A stretch of DNA of 5,316 nucleotides from Prevotellaceae bacterium (GCA_031264645.1 JAISDR010000275.1:1-5316); one strand, 5' to 3'. Positions 1 to 5,316 are shown, numbered from the stretch's first letter. A program made the numbers and translations. Notes: generated from the letters alone by a model not told the origin.

Positions 1-392
1 ATTCGCGGAATACATGCAGGGTTACCGGACAACGTAACTTTCTCCTCATCGGGCGCAAAATTCCGATTGTCGACTGCAATGTTCCTGTCCGCAACTTCGA
101 CATCGCGTTCCGAAAGTGCGGATATTGCTGTCTGGAAACGGAATGTTCCGATCAATGAAGGAAATGTTCCGATCGCGTCGAGAAGGTTTCCCAAAGTGGG
201 GAAAGTTTCCTGACTGCGTCGAGAAGGTTTCCCAAAGTGGGGAAAGCTTCCTGACCGCGTCGGGAAGGTTTCCGCAAGCGGGGCTATCGGCTCTTTTATA
301 AGCCCGCGGGCTTCTCCGAGAAGCCTGATCGACTCTTTTATATAAAAAAGTCTTCGCCTAAAGGCGAGGGATTTTCCCCCGGAAGGAGACAT
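1..392 (-). CDS. Heptapeptide-repeat hypothetical protein, 3' end cut by window edge
   Basis: An ATG at 392 opens a frame with no stop for 130 codons, to the window edge. I do not recognise a named domain. The N-terminus is Ser/Gly/Arg-rich (MSPSGGKSLAFRRR). From about residue 16 the protein shows a degenerate 7-residue period: FYIKESI, RLLGEAR, GLIKEPI, APLAETF, PTRSGSF, then PTLGNLL, DAIGTFP, SLIGTFR, and later VEVADRN, IAVDNRN, FAPDEEK. The DNA shows the matching 21-, 41- and 42-bp periods. No signal peptide is evident and no Shine-Dalgarno site precedes the ATG. For: a long open frame, and the heptad pattern continues into C-terminal sequence outside the tandem array. Against: one tandem period is 41 bp, so neighbouring copies are read in different frames, and the DNA is full of palindromes. 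Plus-strand frames through the same repeats are also partly open but shorter. This may be a real repeat protein or an open repeat element. Confidence 0.45.
   Translation of the reverse strand, partial: MSPSGGKSLAFRRRLFYIKESIRLLGEARGLIKEPIAPLAETFPTRSGSFPHFGKPSRRSQETFPTLGNLLDAIGTFPSLIGTFRFQTAISALSERDVEVADRNIAVDNRNFAPDEEKVTLSGNPACIPR
175..283. repeat. Tandem 41-bp repeat, about 2.6 copies
   Basis: Copy 1 (175-215) and copy 2 (216-256) differ at two positions. Copy 3 (257 to about 283) is partial and more diverged. Each copy splits into two related halves of about 19 and 22 bp, each centred on a GNTTCC-type core. Further out the same core recurs as GTTCCGATC at 145-153 and 166-174, exactly 21 bp apart. 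Within each copy TTTCCC and GGGAAA form a 6-bp stem with a 6-base loop. Because 41 is not a multiple of 3, the reading frame shifts between copies. Confidence 0.85.
300..367. repeat. Cluster of consecutive DNA palindromes
   Basis: Four inverted repeats lie almost back to back. There is a perfect 14-bp palindrome AAGCCCGCGGGCTT (300-313). GCTTCTC pairs with GAGAAGC around one base (310-324). A 22-bp AT-rich palindrome with a single mismatched pair spans 331-352 (ends GACT/AGTC). TCGCCT pairs with AGGCGA around two bases (354-367). A 15-bp direct repeat, ATCGRCTCTTTTATA, occurs at 286-300 and 328-342, 42 bp apart. The cluster lies inside the minus-strand repeat ORF, near its 5' end. Confidence 0.75.
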
Positions 393-419
393 TAATAACA
401 TATAATAGTGTGAACTTTC

Positions 420-586
420 TGGATTGCTTCGTTCCTCGCAATGACGGATAAGCGTGTGTTGAATAATGGGCGTAATGTCAGACGGTTATCCGTCATTGCG
501 AATAACCGTTTCGTGCCGCAACTAAGAGCGAAATGACGCTTAGTCAGGACATAACAACAGTCGTCATCATAAATCGAAGTAATCCA
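420..586. repeat. MITE-like palindromic element (GTCATTGCGAGGAACGAAGC repeat family)
   Basis: The left end reads TGGATTGCTTCG (420-431) and the right end CGAAGTAATCCA (575-586); they are inverted with 11 of 12 matches. Similarity continues inward to ATGACG/CGTCAT. Inside, TCGCAATGACGGATAA (436-451) is a perfect 16-bp inverted repeat of 486-501. Further ATGACG/CGTCAT cores alternate in orientation at 441, 491, 533 and 562. The left end is the widespread interspersed repeat whose translation gives the familiar spurious peptide VIARNEAIQ. No transposase is present, so if mobile it would be non-autonomous. It fills most of the gene-free stretch between etfA and the repeat ORF. Confidence 0.6.
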
Positions 587-633
587 TCCTCGACATCGAA
601 GTAAAAAGCCTCTCTCATGTTCATCCGCTTGAC

Positions 634-665
634 AAAGGGCGGAATCAAATCGAATTCCGCCCTTT
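634..665 (-). terminator. Intrinsic terminator downstream of etfA
   Basis: AAAGGGCGGAAT (634-645) and ATTCCGCCCTTT (654-665) form a perfect 12-bp stem with an 8-base loop. It begins 26 bases after the etfA stop codon on the minus strand. The T-run is TTT on the minus side and TTTT on the plus side, so it could act in both directions. It marks the probable 3' end of the operon. Confidence 0.75.
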
Positions 666-691
666 TGATTGTGTATCAAACAGTGTTTTGT

Positions 692-1708
692 CTATTTCGA
701 GTTTGCCTTGTAGTACTTAATCATTTTAGGGATTACAGTCGAGAGGTCTCCGACGACAGAGTAATCGGCTATTTGATTGATTGGGGCGTTAGGGTCGTTA
801 TTAATCGAAATAATCATTGCGGATTCCTGCATTCCGGCGGTATGCTGTACCTGACCAGATATTCCGCAGGCGATATACAGTTTCGGGCGTACCGTAACTC
901 CTGTTTGTCCCACCTGGCGGGCATGGTCGGCATATCCGGCGTCCACCGCGGCGCGCGAAGCCCCGACTTCTCCTCCGAGAACGGAAGCAAGCTCGAACAG
1001 CAAGTCGAAATTCTCCCTTGAGCCGACGCCATAGCCGCCCGACACAATTATCGGAGCGCCCTTGATATCAATCTTACGTTCCTCGAGATGCCGTTCTATT
1101 ATCGAAATAACAAAATCCTCGTCCCTGACATATTTATTCACATCAACAATCTTCAGCTCGCCGGTTTTCGGTTCCGCAAGCATTTCCCTGCGCATCACGC
1201 CCTCGCGAACCGTAGCCATCTGCGGGCGATGGTCGGGATTGATAATCGTAGCGATGATGTTTCCCCCGAAAGCGGGACGTATTTGAAGCAGCAGATTCCT
1301 GTATTCATTGCCTTTGGTATCCTTGTGGTCGCCAATTTCGAGGCTTGTACAGTCGGCGGTAAGTCCGCTTTTCAGAGCTGAAGAAACGCGCGGAGCGAGG
1401 TCGCGTCCCAAAGACGAGGCGCCAAACAGCGCGATCTGGGGTTTTTCCTCCCTGAACAGTCCCACGACTATGGACGTGTGGGGGAGCGTACGGTATGGAG
1501 CCAAACGTTCATCGTCAGCTATATGCACGATATCGGCGCCATACGAGTACAGCTCCTTTTCGACGCCCGACAGCTGATGCCCGATAAGCAAAGCCTCGAG
1601 TTTGCAGTTCAGCTGTTTTGCCAGCTCGCGTCCTTTTGTGAGCAGTTCGAGGCTCACGTCGGCAATCCTGCCTTTCTCTGTCTCGCAGTAAACAAAAATA
1701 TTATTCAT
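692..1708 (-). CDS. etfA: Electron transfer flavoprotein alpha subunit
   Basis: This is the alpha subunit of the heterodimeric cytoplasmic ETF, which carries electrons between flavoprotein dehydrogenases and another redox partner. The 338 residues fit the family. The N-terminal nucleotide-binding-like domain starts at MNNIFVYCE. The C-terminal FAD domain has GASRAAVDAG (249-258), QVGQTG (265-270) and the ETF-alpha signature from LYIACGISGQVQH (277-289) to SIN (301-303). Ser301 replaces the usual Ala of that signature. I chose the ATG at 1708 because homologues begin there; an upstream ATG at 1738 in the same frame would add ten residues inside the preceding gene. The start overlaps the 3' end of the acidic gene by 8 bp, suggesting translational coupling. 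It is the last gene before the terminator. Confidence 0.95.
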   Translation of the reverse strand: MNNIFVYCETEKGRIADVSLELLTKGRELAKQLNCKLEALLIGHQLSGVEKELYSYGADIVHIADDERLAPYRTLPHTSIVVGLFREEKPQIALFGASSLGRDLAPRVSSALKSGLTADCTSLEIGDHKDTKGNEYRNLLLQIRPAFGGNIIATIINPDHRPQMATVREGVMRREMLAEPKTGELKIVDVNKYVRDEDFVISIIERHLEERKIDIKGAPIIVSGGYGVGSRENFDLLFELASVLGGEVGASRAAVDAGYADHARQVGQTGVTVRPKLYIACGISGQVQHTAGMQESAMIISINNDPNAPINQIADYSVVGDLSTVIPKMIKYYKANSK

Positions 1709-2258
1709 TGTCAAATTCTTTATCCTGTATAAAATCAATCTTATCTATCTTTTCAAAAAATTCGGCGACCTTTTCACCGTATTTTGCTTCCAGTTCTTTC
1801 CACTCGCCGCTTTCCAGTATCAGCAGGGAGTGAATATTGTCTTCGTTCAGGCTCAGCCGCATAACCCTTATTTCGAACTCGGGTTTAATTATGTCGTTGA
1901 ATTTCCTGATAATGGCGTATTCACTGTCGCTGGCGCTCAGGACGTGCCTGTCGTCGTCGATATAGATAACAGGCTTGCCGTCTTCATAATCGGCGTCAAC
2001 AGCGTAGGGGAGATATTCATCGGCGAGAATGTTTATCAGCTCGCAATAGTCATCATCCGTTGTTACCGGCACCGTGAAGAGCATTTCGAAAAGTTCTTCC
2101 GTATCGAAGTCGTCAATGCCAACTCCTTCAAACTCTTCGTTGTCTTCCTCATCCTCGTCCGGCGTAATATAATCGTTAATCTCGTCTTTGTACAAGTCGA
2201 TATACTTTTTGGATTCTTCTTCAAACAAAATCCTCATATCATTCTGTGAAGGTATCAT
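1701..2258 (-). CDS. Unrecognised acidic protein encoded between etfB and etfA
   Basis: I do not recognise this 185-residue protein. It is strongly acidic: residues 34-59 are mostly Asp and Glu (PDEDEEDNEEFEG, then DDFDTEELFE), followed by TTDDDY at 67-71 and YIDDDRH at 99-105. There is one cysteine (72), no signal peptide and no membrane segment, so it is probably cytoplasmic. The C-terminal half (about 110-185) alternates likely beta segments (FEIRVMRLS, HSLLILE) with a charged helix ending in AEFFEKIDKIDF, and could be a small folded domain. The start at 2258 is 21 bp after the etfB stop; an alternative ATG lies at residue 8. The end overlaps the etfA start by 8 bp. Position suggests a role tied to ETF production, such as assembly or regulation, but that is inference from context only. 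Confidence 0.85.
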   Translation of the reverse strand: MIPSQNDMRILFEEESKKYIDLYKDEINDYITPDEDEEDNEEFEGVGIDDFDTEELFEMLFTVPVTTDDDYCELINILADEYLPYAVDADYEDGKPVIYIDDDRHVLSASDSEYAIIRKFNDIIKPEFEIRVMRLSLNEDNIHSLLILESGEWKELEAKYGEKVAEFFEKIDKIDFIQDKEFDNE

Positions 2259-2279
2259 GTCTATATTGTTTTAAATTGT

Positions 2280-3155
2280 TTAACCTATTGTATGATTGGC
2301 GACAAGTTCCTTTATCAGGGATTCGATATCCGAGTCGACGTCGCCGAGTTTTTTCGATTCCTTAACCTGAAAAACCACGTTTTCAATCTTTTTCACCTTT
2401 GTCGGAGAACCTTTCAGACCGAACTGCTCTTCTTCGCCCGAAATATCCGACACGCCCCATTCGGGAATATTCAGATAAGTCCTGAGCTGGTGAAACTCAA
2501 TGTAATCGGCGTCCTGCGCCTGCATTTCACTGACCGTCTTTGCATGCTTGTATTTCATCAGGCATTTCGCGTTTCGCGGACGGCACGAGGGCGCCGACGC
2601 ATTAACCGTCACAACCAGCGGGAGTTTCCCCCTGACGGTTTCCACTCCGTGTTCCAGACGGCGCAAAACCGTAATCTCGCCGTTTTCGCACGAGAGTATT
2701 TCTTCGGCATACGTTATTTGCGGCAGTCCGAGCTTTTCGGCAACCTGCGGACCAACCTGCGCAGTGTCGCCGTCAATTGCCTGACGTCCTGCGATTATTA
2801 TGTCCGGCTTGATCTTCCGTATAGCGCACGCAAGGGCGTATGAAGTCGCCAGCGTATCTGCTCCGGCAAATTTTCTGTCGGTCAGGAGCACGCCTCCGTC
2901 AGCGCCTCTGAACAGTCCTTCGCGGATAATGTCCGCAGCCCGTCCCGGTCCCATTGTAAGCAATTCCACCGTTGTTCCGGGATTGCTGTCCTTCAATCTC
3001 AATGCCGATTCCAGCGCGTGCAAATCCTCGGGATTGAAGATTGCAGGCAAAGCGGCGCGGTTAACAGTTCCTTCGGCAGTCATGGCGTCCTTGCCGACAT
3101 TGCGGGTATCAGGAACCTGTTTTGCCAGGACTACTATTTTTAAGGGTTTAGTCAT
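2280..3155 (-). CDS. etfB: Electron transfer flavoprotein beta subunit, bifurcating-type loop
   Basis: This is the ETF beta subunit, partner of EtfA. The 291 residues begin with the typical MTKPLKIVVLAKQVPDT. NRAALPAIFNPED (32-44) and ELLTMGPGRA (64-73) are family features. The loop GRQAIDGDTAQVGP (123-136) is the form found in bifurcating ETFs, where a second FAD takes the place of AMP; classical mitochondrial-type ETF has a DDDCNQTG-like sequence here. The ETF-beta signature lies at 163-183 (VLRRLEHG through PLVVT), with His169 at a position normally Gly, Asp or Glu. The C-terminal arm (about 240-291) should wrap EtfA. A 63-bp AT-rich gap separates it from the DUF3467 gene, so an internal promoter is possible, but I see no clear one. 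Identity is certain; bifurcation is inferred. Confidence 0.96.
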   Translation of the reverse strand: MTKPLKIVVLAKQVPDTRNVGKDAMTAEGTVNRAALPAIFNPEDLHALESALRLKDSNPGTTVELLTMGPGRAADIIREGLFRGADGGVLLTDRKFAGADTLATSYALACAIRKIKPDIIIAGRQAIDGDTAQVGPQVAEKLGLPQITYAEEILSCENGEITVLRRLEHGVETVRGKLPLVVTVNASAPSCRPRNAKCLMKYKHAKTVSEMQAQDADYIEFHQLRTYLNIPEWGVSDISGEEEQFGLKGSPTKVKKIENVVFQVKESKKLGDVDSDIESLIKELVANHTIG

Positions 3156-3218
3156 AATATTTATATAAAAATTTAATCTGAAATTTCATTATCTTAAACA
3201 ATCAACGTTTAATACAGG

Positions 3219-3527
3219 TCATGCCTGCCTGTTCGATCCGCCGAAGTTCATTGGCATTATTGAACCTTGCCTGTCGTCCACTTTTATTGTTCCGTGCATC
3301 GATTCATACTTCGAAATATTTTCCTGCAATGCATGCAGCAGTCTTTTTGCATGTTCCGGCGTCAGGATAATCCTGCTCTGCACTTTTGCCTTTGGCGCTC
3401 CGGGCATTATCCGGACAAAATCCAACACAAATTCCGACGAGGAATGTGAAATAATAGCCAGATTGGAATATGTTCCCTGTGCTGTCTCTTCAGTGAGTTC
3501 AATGTTTATTTCCGCTTGATTTTCCAT
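3219..3527 (-). CDS. DUF3467 family protein
   Basis: This small protein of 102 residues belongs to DUF3467, a family common in Bacteroidota and of unknown function. The conserved core is clear: INIELTEETAQGTYSNLA, then SSSEFVLDFVRIMPG, AKVQSRIILTPEHAKRLL and a helix LQENISKYESMHG. No signal peptide or membrane segment is seen, so it should be cytoplasmic. I place the start at the ATG at 3527; a GTG immediately upstream (3530) would add one residue. AAAAGAAG just before it could act as a weak ribosome-binding site. The gene is 53 bp after ppa and 63 bp before etfB, in the same orientation. As I recall, relatives often sit beside RNA polymerase genes, so this neighbourhood says little about function. 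Confidence 0.92.
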   Translation of the reverse strand: MENQAEINIELTEETAQGTYSNLAIISHSSSEFVLDFVRIMPGAPKAKVQSRIILTPEHAKRLLHALQENISKYESMHGTIKVDDRQGSIMPMNFGGSNRQA

Positions 3528-3580
3528 CACTTCTTTTCATTTATACTGTTAATACTCATTTATTATATATTTATTTTTAT

Positions 3581-4255
3581 TCATGTTCCCGGACTTAACA
3601 TCCCTTCCAGATTGAAACGGTTTCGATAGTCCTGTATCGAGCGTTCGATTATTTCGTGCGCTTCCGCAACTCCGTAAGCCGAGGTCAGCTCGCACTTGGG
3701 CTTGACAACTCCCGGAATATCCTTGTACGTTATGAAATAATGTTTCAAACGCTCGAGCACGTAACTCGGGATGTCCGAAATGTCGCTGTAATCGCCATAA
3801 ACGGCGTCGTTATCCATGACGGCAATCAGCTTGTCGTCAGCCTGATTTCCATCGATAAGCCTGAACCCGCCTATCGGACGCGCTCTCACAAGTATGTCTC
3901 CGTGAGTGATTACCTTTTCCGTTAAAACGCATATATCTATCGGGTCTTCGTCCCCGTTGATGTCGAAGCGCTGGAGAAGTTTCCTGCTTGTTTCGGCAAC
4001 GAGTTCGCCGCAGTATGTCTGCGGAATAAATCCGTAAAGAGCCGGGATGACGTTGGAATATTTCTGCGGACGGTCTATGCGAAGGTAGCCGCTTATTTTG
4101 TCCACTTCGTATTTCACCGTGTCGGTCGGCACTATTTCGATAAAGCATGTAACCACTTTTGGCGCTTCTTTTCCGAAACTTATGCCGTGCCAGGGATGCG
4201 ACTTGTATCTCATTCCCATGAGCCGCCCAACTATGGGGTCGAAAGAATCATACAT
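3581..4255 (-). CDS. ppa: Inorganic pyrophosphatase, family I
   Basis: This cytoplasmic, metal-dependent enzyme hydrolyses pyrophosphate to two phosphates and so drives biosynthetic reactions forward. The active-site set is complete: Glu40, Lys48 and Glu50 (KYE), Arg62 (DRPQ), Tyr74 (LYGFIP), Asp102/Asp104/Asp107 (DEDPID), Asp135, Asp140, Lys142 (IDGNQADDK) and Tyr177-Lys178 (HYFITYK). The metal-binding motif has Glu103 where Ser, Gly, Asp or Asn is usual. At 224 residues it is longer than the roughly 175 of E. coli Ppa. An insert at about 83-99 and the HPWHG N-terminus resemble the chlamydial variant. I use the ATG at 4255; Met13 and Met15 are alternatives, because relatives start nearer HPWHG. 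It begins 16 bp after batE ends. Confidence 0.95.
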   Translation of the reverse strand: MYDSFDPIVGRLMGMRYKSHPWHGISFGKEAPKVVTCFIEIVPTDTVKYEVDKISGYLRIDRPQKYSNVIPALYGFIPQTYCGELVAETSRKLLQRFDINGDEDPIDICVLTEKVITHGDILVRARPIGGFRLIDGNQADDKLIAVMDNDAVYGDYSDISDIPSYVLERLKHYFITYKDIPGVVKPKCELTSAYGVAEAHEIIERSIQDYRNRFNLEGMLSPGT

Positions 4256-4271
4256 ATATTATTTCCATTTT

Positions 4272-5036
4272 TTAAATAATTTCAGCGCTTTCCCTCGGTA
4301 TCCAGCCCTGACTTTTTCCGTCGTTAAGAATTATCCTGTAATAGTTTCCCTGACGGTCTATTATTCTTACTTTCAAGCCTTCGTGAATAATAAAGAGATC
4401 CGATCCCGAATTATTCGGCGTGCTTTTGACTACAATTTCGGACGAATATATAATCGCCTCCGAACGGTTCAGCGCCTGTGTCCGTTGCCTGTACCCGAGA
4501 TAAAACGATATGCCGCTCAATAAGATAAACAGGCAAAATCCTGTAAAGGAGAGCTTCCTTTTTCCGGACGCCTGCGAAAAGATAAAAACGGACAACAGCA
4601 GCAGGGACAGGATGATGAATGTGTAGAATACCGCCGCCCAGACGCCCGTCTGAAAGATGTTCATCAAATTGTCCAGCCAGCTCGTTATGAACACGTCCTG
4701 AATTTCGTCTATTTTATCAATCTGCATGGCTTTCACAAAATCCAGATTGTGCAGAATGTCGGGATTTGTGGGATCAAGACGCCGCGCTCTTTCGTAATTC
4801 AAGTGCGCGGGACCCAGTAAATTCTGCTTGAAACAGGCATTTCCAAGATTAAAATATATTTCGGCAGATTCCCCTTTTTCGTTTAAAATCTGCTCGTACA
4901 ACTGCGCCGCTTCCCTGTAAGCGCCAATGGAATAGCTGTTGTTGGCGCTGTTCCACAGAGTATCCGCGGGAATCCCGGCTGCAATAAGAGACGCCGCCGA
5001 TATTAAAAACGCTGTAATTGAACTTATAAATCTCAT
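4272..5036 (-). CDS. batE: BatE-like TPR and SH3 membrane protein
   Basis: The 254 residues have the architecture of BatE from the Bacteroidota aerotolerance (bat) operon. Residues 1-20 form a signal peptide or membrane anchor. Two TPR motifs follow at about 24-57 (GAYREAAQLYEQIL) and 58-91 (AEIYFNLGNACFKQ to ERARRLDPTNPD). Two membrane segments lie at about 132-153 and 163-181. The C-terminal bacterial SH3-like domain (about 193-254) has VKSTPN, HEGLKVRIID and GWIPRESAEII. The TPR region is expected on the periplasmic side. Function is known only loosely: bat genes were linked to oxygen tolerance and later to envelope integrity. BatE usually closes a moxR-batABCD-batE operon, but no other bat gene precedes it here. 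A promoter-like element lies just upstream. Confidence 0.85.
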   Translation of the reverse strand: MRFISSITAFLISAASLIAAGIPADTLWNSANNSYSIGAYREAAQLYEQILNEKGESAEIYFNLGNACFKQNLLGPAHLNYERARRLDPTNPDILHNLDFVKAMQIDKIDEIQDVFITSWLDNLMNIFQTGVWAAVFYTFIILSLLLLSVFIFSQASGKRKLSFTGFCLFILLSGISFYLGYRQRTQALNRSEAIIYSSEIVVKSTPNNSGSDLFIIHEGLKVRIIDRQGNYYRIILNDGKSQGWIPRESAEII

Positions 5037-5069
5037 CTAAAATCTGTTTTTATTATCCAAAAATAAGCG

Positions 5070-5077
5070 CAAAATTA
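5070..5077 (-). promoter_or_regulatory. Bacteroidota-type -7 element upstream of batE
   Basis: On the minus strand the sequence reads TAATTTTG, a perfect match to the Bacteroidota sigma consensus TAnnTTTG. It ends 34 bases before the batE ATG, which leaves a short leader. At the expected 19-21 base distance upstream there is only a weak TTCATTA-like -33 region, so this is a candidate and not a certainty. It would be the main promoter for the batE-to-etfA cluster. Confidence 0.45.
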
Positions 5078-5139
5078 CACTAATTTCACAAATATCATAA
5101 TGAAGAGGGATAAACTGTTTCATCTTTGACTTTAATTTA

Positions 5140-5167
5140 AACTCTTAACTCTTAGTTTTTAGTTCTC
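5140..5167. repeat. Four-copy 7-bp AT-rich tandem repeat
   Basis: On the plus strand the units are AACTCTT, AACTCTT, AGTTTTT and AGTTCTC in exact 7-base register. The array starts one base beyond the stop codon of the upstream gene, inside the 132-bp intergenic region. I recall similar heptamer-like AT-rich runs after genes in other Bacteroidales genomes, but cannot check this here. Confidence 0.55.
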
Positions 5168-5168
5168 G

Positions 5169-5316
5169 TCACGCTCCCACTATTGTAACTGTTTTACCGT
5201 CCACGGTTTCCTTTTTCATATAGAGTTTATTCTCCCATTTGACGGTCTTACGGCGGTCGAATACCACCATCCAGCCTTCGTTGCAGCAATGAAGATCCAT
5301 GTAACCGGCGGTCTGG
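5169..5316 (-). CDS. C-terminus of a probable AAA-ATPase/PD-(D/E)XK-type protein, 5' end outside window
   Basis: The frame is open from the window edge to a TGA at 5171-5169, giving the last 48 residues of a longer protein. The segment runs QTAGYMDLHCCNEGWMVVFD, then an RRKTVKWENKLY region and a tail ending GKTVTIVGA. The pattern QxxxYMD, GWMVVFDRR, W-E-x-K-L-Y and a final G-K-T-V-x-I-V-G resembles the end of AAA-like ATPases that carry a PD-(D/E)XK nuclease-like C-terminal domain, which are frequent in Bacteroidota. This assignment is from memory of the pattern and the catalytic parts are outside the window. It is on the same strand as batE but 132 bp upstream, with a repeat run and a promoter-like element between, so it is probably a separate unit. 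Confidence 0.65.
   Translation of the reverse strand, partial: QTAGYMDLHCCNEGWMVVFDRRKTVKWENKLYMKKETVDGKTVTIVGA

Noticed and set aside
175..283. Possible CRISPR array
   Set aside because: The 41-bp copies are contiguous, with no unique spacers between them.
116..301. Plus-strand 61-codon frame across the tandem repeats
   Set aside because: The 41-bp period makes it read each copy in a different frame (FPKWGKFPD, then EKVSQSGES), and the opposite strand has a longer open frame with a better repeat pattern.
392..679. Minus-strand 95-codon frame containing SVIARNEAIQ
   Set aside because: It begins next to the etfA stop, runs through the terminator hairpin and then through the interspersed palindromic repeat. 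The VIARNEAIQ peptide is a known translation artefact of that repeat.
617..1021. Plus-strand 134-codon frame antisense to etfA
   Set aside because: It lies mostly opposite the conserved C-terminal FAD domain of etfA and shows no family resemblance.
2292..2843. Plus-strand 183-codon frame antisense to etfB
   Set aside because: It is opposite a clearly conserved gene; its composition is what reverse translation of etfB would give.
3156..3218. Possible internal promoter before etfB (TAAATTTT with an upstream TTG)
   Set aside because: The match to TAnnTTTG is incomplete and the spacing to the nearest TTG is 23-25 bases, outside the usual 19-21, so I could not support it.

Overview
The window looks like a piece of a Bacteroidota chromosome, most likely an anaerobic member of the Bacteroidales. 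Three things point there: a BatE-type TPR/SH3 protein, a DUF3467 protein, and a perfect Bacteroidota-style -7 element (TAATTTTG) with no clear Shine-Dalgarno sites in front of most genes. Every gene I can support is on the minus strand, so the window reads from right to left.

Right end (5316 to 5037): the last 48 codons of a gene that resembles the C-terminus of AAA-ATPase/PD-(D/E)XK-type proteins, then a run of 7-bp AT-rich repeats and a promoter-like element. Centre (5036 to 692): six genes with short gaps that could form one transcription unit. They are batE, a family I inorganic pyrophosphatase, a DUF3467 protein, etfB, an unrecognised acidic 185-residue protein, and etfA. The acidic gene separates the two electron-transfer flavoprotein (ETF) subunit genes and overlaps the start of etfA by 8 bp. 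The unit ends at a strong 12-bp-stem terminator. EtfB carries the DGDTAQVGP loop associated with electron-bifurcating ETFs, which would couple an acyl-CoA dehydrogenase to NADH and ferredoxin. No dehydrogenase gene is present in the window.

Left end (691 to 1): no gene from 393 to 691. This stretch holds the terminator and a roughly 167-bp palindromic, MITE-like element built from the widespread GTCATTGCGAGGAACGAAGC repeat. Beyond it, a minus-strand reading frame starts at 392 and stays open past the window edge (130 codons). It is built from a degenerate 7-residue (21-bp) repeat and is also dense in DNA palindromes. This ORF and the acidic protein inside the ETF operon are the least explained parts of the window. 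I see no convincing evidence of a complete novel system.
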